From Flavobacteriia bacterium (lineage in GTDB: Bacteria; Bacteroidota; Bacteroidia; Flavobacteriales; Flavobacteriaceae): a stretch of 18,974 nt of DNA. This document shows, piece after piece, positions 14,677 to 18,974 of the stretch (the stretch's first letter is position 1; every line of letters starts with the position of its first letter). A program made the translations under genes and the position numbers. The stretch is taken from positions 1 through 18,974 of the forward strand of contig JAHBAN010000096.1 of NCBI GenBank assembly GCA_018500075.1. Reading direction: 5' to 3'. Below the pieces are notes generated by a model. It had not been told where the DNA came from. It searched no databases and was given only the letters and a program-made list of their open reading frames with translations.

Positions 14677-14727
14677 CTGCGCAGTCAATGCGCAGGCATA
14701 AGAGTGGAGCTGCGCATGACTGCGCAG
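14677..14727. repeat. nested inverted repeat between glyA and its terminator
   Basis: Left arm CTGCGCAGTCAATGCGCAG (14677-14695) and right arm CTGCGCATGACTGCGCAG (14710-14727) are reverse complements apart from one extra A, around a 14-base loop. Each arm is itself a dyad (CTGCGCA and TGCGCAG flanking a four- or five-base centre), so TGCGCA occurs four times. It lies 7 bases after the glyA stop and 11 bases before the terminator. It could fold as one long stem or as two hairpins in the mRNA, or form a cruciform. Confidence 0.85.
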
Positions 14728-14738
14728 GCTACGGATCG

Positions 14739-14770
14739 CCCCTCGCCGGTATGGCGGGGGGTTTTCTTTT
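14739..14770 (+). terminator. rho-independent terminator of glyA
   Basis: Nine-pair stem CCCCTCGCC (14739-14747) with GGCGGGGGG (14753-14761), one T-G wobble, a five-base loop GGTAT, then the tail TTTTCTTTT. It lies behind the nested repeat and about 100 bases before the next gene. Confidence 0.87.
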
Positions 14771-14868
14771 GGCTTGAAAGCGGCGTTGGGGCGCTGTTTT
14801 GTGACGCAAAGGGCAAACCCGAGGCGCGGCATTGAGCGCAGGATAGAGCCAGACCAGAGGAGCAAGAC

Positions 14869-16137
14869 ATGAAGAGCGGTTTTTCAGACAGTGTTATGGA
14901 GCAGGTGCGCGGGCGGTTTGCTCATGTGGAGAGTTGTCCTTTTGAGGGGCGGCGGGTTTTCTTTGAGAATGCCGGCGGGGCATTGACGCTCAACTCTGTG
15001 GTCGAGACCTCGGCGAAATTTGCCGCCATTCCCGACAATCAGGGGCGCGCCAACGGGGCGAGCCGGGCACTTGTGGAGCGTATCGAGCGCGCCAAGGCGG
15101 ATATGGCCTTGATGATGAATGCCCCGGAGGGCGCGGCGGGCGGACAGTTTTTTATGGGCGAGAGCGGCACCGAGCTTTTGTTTCGCCTGATCATGAACGC
15201 CTGTCTGGCGCGCAGGGGGCAGGGGCAGGTTTTGAGCGCCTCGCTTGAGCATCCGGCGAGCCGCTCGGCGGCGGCGCGCTGGGCGGCGGAGGCGGAGTTG
15301 CACCATGTTGTGATCGCCCATGACGACGCCACCGGCACGATTGCGGCGGCAGCCTATGGCGAGGCTGTGACGGAGGACACGGTTGTCGCGACGATTGTGC
15401 ACACCTCGCCTGTGACCGGGATGGGGGTTGATGTGGCTGCGGTGAGCCGCGCCATTCGCGCCAAGGCACCGGAGTGTCTGATCATTGTGGACGGGATCCA
15501 GCACGCGGCGCATGGCGCGATTGATCTGGCGGCCTATGATGTGGATGGCTATGTGATCAGCCCTTACAAGATGTTTTCGCGGCACGGCTTCGGGCTGGCG
15601 TGGATGTCGCCTGTTTTGGAAGCGGTGGCGCATAATGCGCTTGAGGGCGGCCCCGCGCTTAACTGGGAGATGGGCACACGCGACACGGGCGCTTATGCGA
15701 CGCTCTCGGATGTGTGCGGCTATCTTGAATGGCTGGGCGGGGAAGTCTCGGGCGCCACGGAGCGCCGTGCGCGGATTGTTGCGGCGGGGGAGGCGATCCA
15801 TGCGCAGGAAAAGGCGCTGAGCGATGCGATGATCGACGGGGTTGGCAACCTTGCGGGCTTGCGCGAGATGGAGCGGGTGACGATCCTTGGCGGGGCTGAC
15901 AACCCGGCGCGCGAGGGGCTTGTTTCGCTTGTGGTGGAGGGGGTTCCTTCGGCGGAGGTTGTGGAGCGGCTGAATGCGGCGGGGATCCGCACGCATCTGC
16001 GCAAGGCCGACCATTATTCGGGCAATATCCTGACGCCGCTCGGGCTTGAGGGCTGTGTGCGGGTGTCGATGTGTCATTACAATTCGCTGCAGGATGTGAG
16101 CCAGTTTCTGGCTGTTATGAAAGACATCGCCGAGTAG
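14869..16137 (+). CDS. class V aminotransferase-like PLP enzyme (NifS/isopenicillin-N epimerase fold), substrate unknown
   Basis: 422 residues of fold-type I PLP enzyme. ENAGGALTLNSVV at 33-45 is the N-terminal substrate loop seen in cysteine-desulfurase-like proteins; GESGTELLFRL (97-107) is the cofactor-phosphate region; EHPASRSAA (127-135) stands where desulfurases have EHHSN. VDGIQHAAHG (207-216) carries the PLP-ring Asp208 and Gln211, and SPYKMFSRHGFG (231-242) the Schiff-base Lys234. I see no conserved active-site cysteine in the usual C-terminal loop (instead GLEGCVRVSMCHYNS), so activity as a desulfurase is uncertain. ATG 14869 has AGAGGAG at 14856-14862. It stands alone between two hairpin regions, so context gives no substrate. 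Confidence 0.87.
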   Translation: MKSGFSDSVMEQVRGRFAHVESCPFEGRRVFFENAGGALTLNSVVETSAKFAAIPDNQGRANGASRALVERIERAKADMALMMNAPEGAAGGQFFMGESGTELLFRLIMNACLARRGQGQVLSASLEHPASRSAAARWAAEAELHHVVIAHDDATGTIAAAAYGEAVTEDTVVATIVHTSPVTGMGVDVAAVSRAIRAKAPECLIIVDGIQHAAHGAIDLAAYDVDGYVISPYKMFSRHGFGLAWMSPVLEAVAHNALEGGPALNWEMGTRDTGAYATLSDVCGYLEWLGGEVSGATERRARIVAAGEAIHAQEKALSDAMIDGVGNLAGLREMERVTILGGADNPAREGLVSLVVEGVPSAEVVERLNAAGIRTHLRKADHYSGNILTPLGLEGCVRVSMCHYNSLQDVSQFLAVMKDIAE

Positions 16138-16164
16138 GGGGCTTTTTTTGGCCGGTCTGTTTCG

Positions 16165-16227
16165 CTTTTGCTTTGCAAAAGGCGACCCGCCGGGGGACGC
16201 TGTCCCCCGGACCCCCTGGGATATTTC
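16165..16227. repeat. double hairpin and GGGATATTT intergenic element
   Basis: CTTTTGC-ttt-GCAAAAG (16165-16181) is followed by the perfect nine-base stem CCGGGGGAC-gct-GTCCCCCGG (16190-16210) and by ACCCCCTGGGATATTTC. The second half resembles the element after mvaA (12101-12134). It may terminate the aminotransferase transcript, whose stop is followed by CTTTTTTTGG but no good hairpin of its own. Such elements appear common in this family from memory, not from a search. Confidence 0.6.
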
Positions 16228-16278
16228 TGGAAAGAGGATGCAAAGGGGGGCGTGACGCCATGGTAGGGGCTGTTGTTT

Positions 16279-16307
16279 TTGACCTTCGGGGCAGGACACG
16301 GTGTAGT
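16279..16307 (+). promoter_or_regulatory. possible sigma-70 promoter of the molybdenum hydroxylase operon
   Basis: TTGACC at 16279-16284 and TGTAGT at 16302-16307 are spaced 17 bases and lie 31 bases before the ATG at 16339. The -35 is close to consensus (5 of 6), the -10 is weak (4 of 6). No operator is seen. It is a candidate only. Confidence 0.35.
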
Positions 16308-16338
16308 GCTATTGAGTGGGGTGCGTGAGGAGGCGGAG

Positions 16339-16797
16339 ATGCGGCTGACAGTGGATGGCAAGATCTATGATCTGGATGTGGAAGGCGAGATGCCTTTGCT
16401 TTGGGTATTGCGCGACGAGATCGGGATCAAGGGTGTGAAATACGGCTGCGGGATTGCGGCCTGTGGCGCTTGCACGGTGCATATTGACGGGGAAGCTGTG
16501 CGCGCCTGTCAGGTTGCGGCGGAGGATGTCTGGGGGGAAGTCACCACGATCAACGGGCTGGGCAGCCCGGAGGCGATGCACGCGGTTCAGGCGGCTTGGG
16601 TGGCGCATCAGGTGGCGCAATGCGGGTATTGCCAGTCCGGGCAGATGATGCAGGCGGCGGCATTGCTGGCCGAGGTGGCGGCGCCGAGTGACAGCGAGAT
16701 TGACGAAGCGATGCGCGGCAACCTTTGCCGCTGCGGGACCTATCCGCGGATCAGGGCGGCTGTGAAGACGGCGGCCAAGACGCTGGCGGGGGGCTGA
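16339..16797 (+). CDS. 2Fe-2S subunit of a molybdenum hydroxylase (isoquinoline 1-oxidoreductase type)
   Basis: 152-residue electron-transfer subunit of the xanthine-oxidase family. The plant-type 2Fe-2S cluster has ligands Cys37, Cys42, Cys45 (YGCGIAACGACTVHIDG) and Cys57; the second cluster has Cys95 and Cys98 (QCGYCQSGQMMQ) and Cys130 and Cys132 (GNLCRCGTYPRIR). In this family electrons pass from the Mo site through the two clusters. ATG 16339 has GAGGAGGCGGAG before it; an in-frame upstream ATG at 16273 is not family-like. Three bases separate its stop from the large subunit. There is no FAD subunit between or before them, as in the isoquinoline oxidoreductase and aldehyde-dehydrogenase-like group that hands electrons to cytochromes. 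Confidence 0.92.
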   Translation: MRLTVDGKIYDLDVEGEMPLLWVLRDEIGIKGVKYGCGIAACGACTVHIDGEAVRACQVAAEDVWGEVTTINGLGSPEAMHAVQAAWVAHQVAQCGYCQSGQMMQAAALLAEVAAPSDSEIDEAMRGNLCRCGTYPRIRAAVKTAAKTLAGG

Positions 16798-16800
16798 GAG

Positions 16801-18955
16801 ATGGGCGAGGATAAGACAGGCAAGACGGAAGCGGGCAAGGCGGAAGCGGGCAAAACGAGAGCGGGCCGGGTCAAGACGATTGCGCGGCGGTCGTTTCTCA
16901 TCGGCTCGGCGGCGAGTGTTGGCGGTGTGGTCTTTGGGGTGTGGCGCTACAAGACGCCTTATGCCAACCCGCTTGAGGGCGGTTTGAGCGAGGGCGAGGC
17001 GGCGCTGACGCCCTATGTGAAGATTGACACAACCGGTGTGACGCTGATCACGCCACGGGCGGATAAGGGGCAGGGCGCCTACCATGTGCAGGCGGCGCTG
17101 ATTGCCGAGGAGCTGGATGTGGATCTTGCGGCTGTGAGGGTCGACCCCGGCCCGCCGGATCGCGCCTATTGGAACACGGCGCTGGCGCCCGAGGCGGCGG
17201 AGTTCAGCGCGCCGCAGGAGGGCTTTATGCGCGAGGCTGTGACGGGGGTTCTTGGCTCGGTGATGAAATTTGCCGGGATGCAGATCACCGGTGGCTCGAC
17301 CACTGTGCCCGACGGTTTTGTAAAGCTGCGCGCCGCGGGGGCGAGTGCGCGCGAGACGCTGAAGCTGGCGGCGGCGGGGCGGCTGGGTGTGGCTGTGGAG
17401 CATTTGCGCACCGAAGCGGGGCGGGTTATTGCGCCCGATGGGCGGGCGATTGGCTATGAAGAGCTGGCCGAAGCGGCGGCCGCGCTCGACCCTGTGCAGG
17501 ATGTGGCGCTGCGCGCGCCCGAGGACTGGCGCTATTTGGGCCAGCCGATGCAGCGGCTGGATGTTCTGGCAAAGTCTACGGGGACGCAGGCCTACGGGAT
17601 TGATTTTGAGATTGAGGGTATGGTCCATGCGGCCGTGCGGCTTGGGCCAGCGCAGGGCGGGGGGCTGCAAAGCTATGATGCCAGCGCGGCTCTGGCCATG
17701 CGCGGGGTGCGTGGGGCCTACCCTGTGAGCGGCGGTGTGGCTGTTGTGGCCGACAACACCTGGCGCGCGTTTCAGGCGGCCGAGGCCATTGAGGCCAGAT
17801 GGCACGCGAGCGCCATGCCGGCGCGGATGGAGGATCACTGGGCCGCGCTTGAGGCGGCTTTTGGGACCGAGCAGCAGGACAGCCGTGTGCGCGATGATGG
17901 CGATGTGGAGGCGGCTTTGGCGCAGGGCGTGGCCGTGACGGCGCGCTACCGTGCGCCCTATCTGGCGCACGCGCCGCTGGAGCCTGTGAGCGCCTGTGTG
18001 CGCGTGACGCTGGAGCGGGTGGATGTCTGGACGGGGACGCAGATTCCGCGGTTTGTGCAGGCCTCTGTGGCGCGGATTGCGGGGATGGCGCGCGCGGCGG
18101 TTCATGTTCACGTCTTGATGATGGGGGGCAGTTTTGGCCACCGTCTGGAGGATGATGTGGTGCGCCAGGCGGCCGAGGTCGCGGTGCAGATGCCCGGCGT
18201 GCCTGTGAAGCTCACCTACAGCCGCGAAACCGATATGGCGCATGATTATACCCGCCAGATTGCTATGGCAAAGATGCGCGGGACGGTGAAGGAGGGGCGT
18301 GTGGAGGCTTATGATCTGAGCATCGCGATGCCCTCTGTGATTGTGAGCCAGATGGGGCGGCAGGGCTTGAGCGTTCCGGGGCCGGACAGCCAGATTGTGG
18401 CGGGGGCCTTCGAACAGCCCTTTGCGATCCCGCATCATCGGGTGACGGGATATCGCGCCGAGCCTTTGGCCCCCATCAGCTCATGGCGCTCTGTCGGGGC
18501 TTCGACCAACGGGTTTTTCTACAACCTCGGGCTTGACGAATTGATCGAGGCGGCGGGGGCGGACCCTCTGGAGGAGCGGCTGCGGCTGGCGAGCGACCCT
18601 CTGGCGCGCAAAGTGCTGGAGGCCGTGGGCGAGATGTCGGGCTGGAACGGGGCCGGCTTGGGGCCGAGGCGCGGGCGCGGCATCGCTTTGACGCGCTCTT
18701 TCGGGGTGCAGTGTGCCGAGGTGGTTGAGGTGACGGACACGGACGAGGGCATCAGGATCGACAAGGTCTATGTGGCCGCCGAAGTGGGGCGGGTGCTCGA
18801 CCCTGTGACGTTTGAAAACCAGGTGCAGGGGGGCGTCATCTGGGGGCTGGGCCATGCTATGAATTGTGAGATCACCTATGAGGGCGGTGTGGCCGAGCAG
18901 CAGAACTTTGACAGTTTTGAGGGGATGCGTCTGAGCCAATGTCCCGAGATTGTGG
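16801..18955 (+). CDS. molybdopterin-binding subunit of a molybdenum hydroxylase, C-terminus missing
   Basis: About 718 residues before the contig end; it belongs to the xanthine dehydrogenase/isoquinoline oxidoreductase (IorB) family. Start at ATG 16801, three bases after the Fe-S subunit stop. Residues 29-35 read RRSFLIG, a twin-arginine signal with a following hydrophobic core, so export of the folded Mo complex is likely. Family motifs: DKGQGAYH near residue 88, YRAPYLAHAPLEPVSAC near residue 384, GGSFGHR at 442-448 where many relatives have GGGFGRR, SSWRSVGASTNGFF near residue 560, and GRVLDPVTFENQVQGG near 662. The catalytic Glu, normally in a GEP-type segment close to the end, lies beyond the window. 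Five further codons (18956-18970) are adapter. The substrate is unknown. Confidence 0.88.
16819..16863 (+). repeat. three 15-base tandem repeats in the leader of the Mo subunit
   Basis: GGCAAGACGGAAGCG, GGCAAGGCGGAAGCG and GGCAAAACGAGAGCG follow one another in frame and encode GKTEA, GKAEA and GKTRA (residues 7-21), just before the twin-arginine motif. The third copy has diverged. This gives the signal peptide a long, charged n-region. Confidence 0.8.
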
Positions 18956-18974
18956 CTGTCTCTTATACACATCT
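18956..18974. other. Nextera/Tn5 mosaic-end adapter (sequencing artefact)
   Basis: The last 19 bases, CTGTCTCTTATACACATCT, are exactly the reverse complement of the Tn5 mosaic-end sequence used in Nextera libraries. They sit at the very contig edge, in the middle of a gene, and translate as the MCIRD signature on the reverse strand, a known artefact of untrimmed adapters. This is not chromosomal sequence. Confidence 0.97.

Noticed and set aside
16309..18438. Reverse-strand open frame of 709 codons opposite the molybdenum hydroxylase genes
   Set aside because: Covers two genes with intact family motifs on the + strand; its own product is low-complexity Arg/His/Pro.
18481..18972. Reverse-strand protein starting MCIRDS
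   Set aside because: The start codon and first residues come from the Nextera adapter; the rest is antisense to the Mo subunit.
1..18974. CRISPR array, defence island, phage, IS element, tRNA or rRNA genes
   Set aside because: I found no direct-repeat array, transposase, integrase or RNA gene signature; gene content is housekeeping and catabolic.

Overview
The window looks like chromosomal DNA of an alphaproteobacterium of the family Rhodobacteraceae (Roseobacter-type). The grounds are high GC, the cdd-deoA-deoB-upp salvage operon, a cluster of TTTGCAAA-like sites in front of propionyl-CoA synthetase, and short GC-rich intergenic hairpins ending in GGATATTT. This assignment is an inference from gene content and memory of related genomes, not from a search.

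Layout. Bases 1-634 (-) hold the 5' two thirds or more of an alpha/beta hydrolase, divergent from a small membrane-anchored protein (694-1068, +). A strong hairpin at 1131-1170 separates that gene from a convergent secreted SPOR-domain protein (1184-2578, -). Bases 2656-6192 (-) are a pyrimidine salvage operon, transcribed cdd, deoA, deoB, upp, in which every junction is a 4-base overlap. It converts (deoxy)cytidine to (deoxy)uridine, phosphorolyses thymidine or deoxyuridine, isomerises the pentose phosphate, and reclaims uracil as UMP.

Divergent from it, on the + strand, are a malic enzyme fused to a phosphotransacetylase-like domain (6354-8633), propionyl-CoA synthetase (8829-10742) and a class II, NADH-type HMG-CoA reductase (10842-12092). 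Together these suggest handling of short acyl-CoA units: propionate activation, HMG-CoA/mevalonate interconversion, and malate to pyruvate for gluconeogenesis or NADPH. A 59-residue protein (12195-12374, +) follows, convergent with NAD kinase (12448-13209, -). Then come serine hydroxymethyltransferase (13387-14670, +), an uncharacterised fold-type I class V aminotransferase-like protein (14869-16137, +), and a two-subunit molybdenum hydroxylase. Its 2Fe-2S subunit is at 16339-16797, and its Tat-exported molybdopterin subunit starts at 16801 and is cut off at the contig end.

The last 19 bases (18956-18974) are exactly the Nextera/Tn5 mosaic-end adapter, so the window ends in an assembly artefact, not biology. 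Most of the window is housekeeping and central metabolism. I see no CRISPR, tRNA, rRNA, phage or transposase gene, and no clear candidate for an undescribed defence or other system. The points worth a second look are mostly regulatory or structural: the half-site cluster upstream of prpE, the nested inverted repeat behind glyA, dyads upstream of maeB and glyA, the orphan aminotransferase, and a codon-pair bias.
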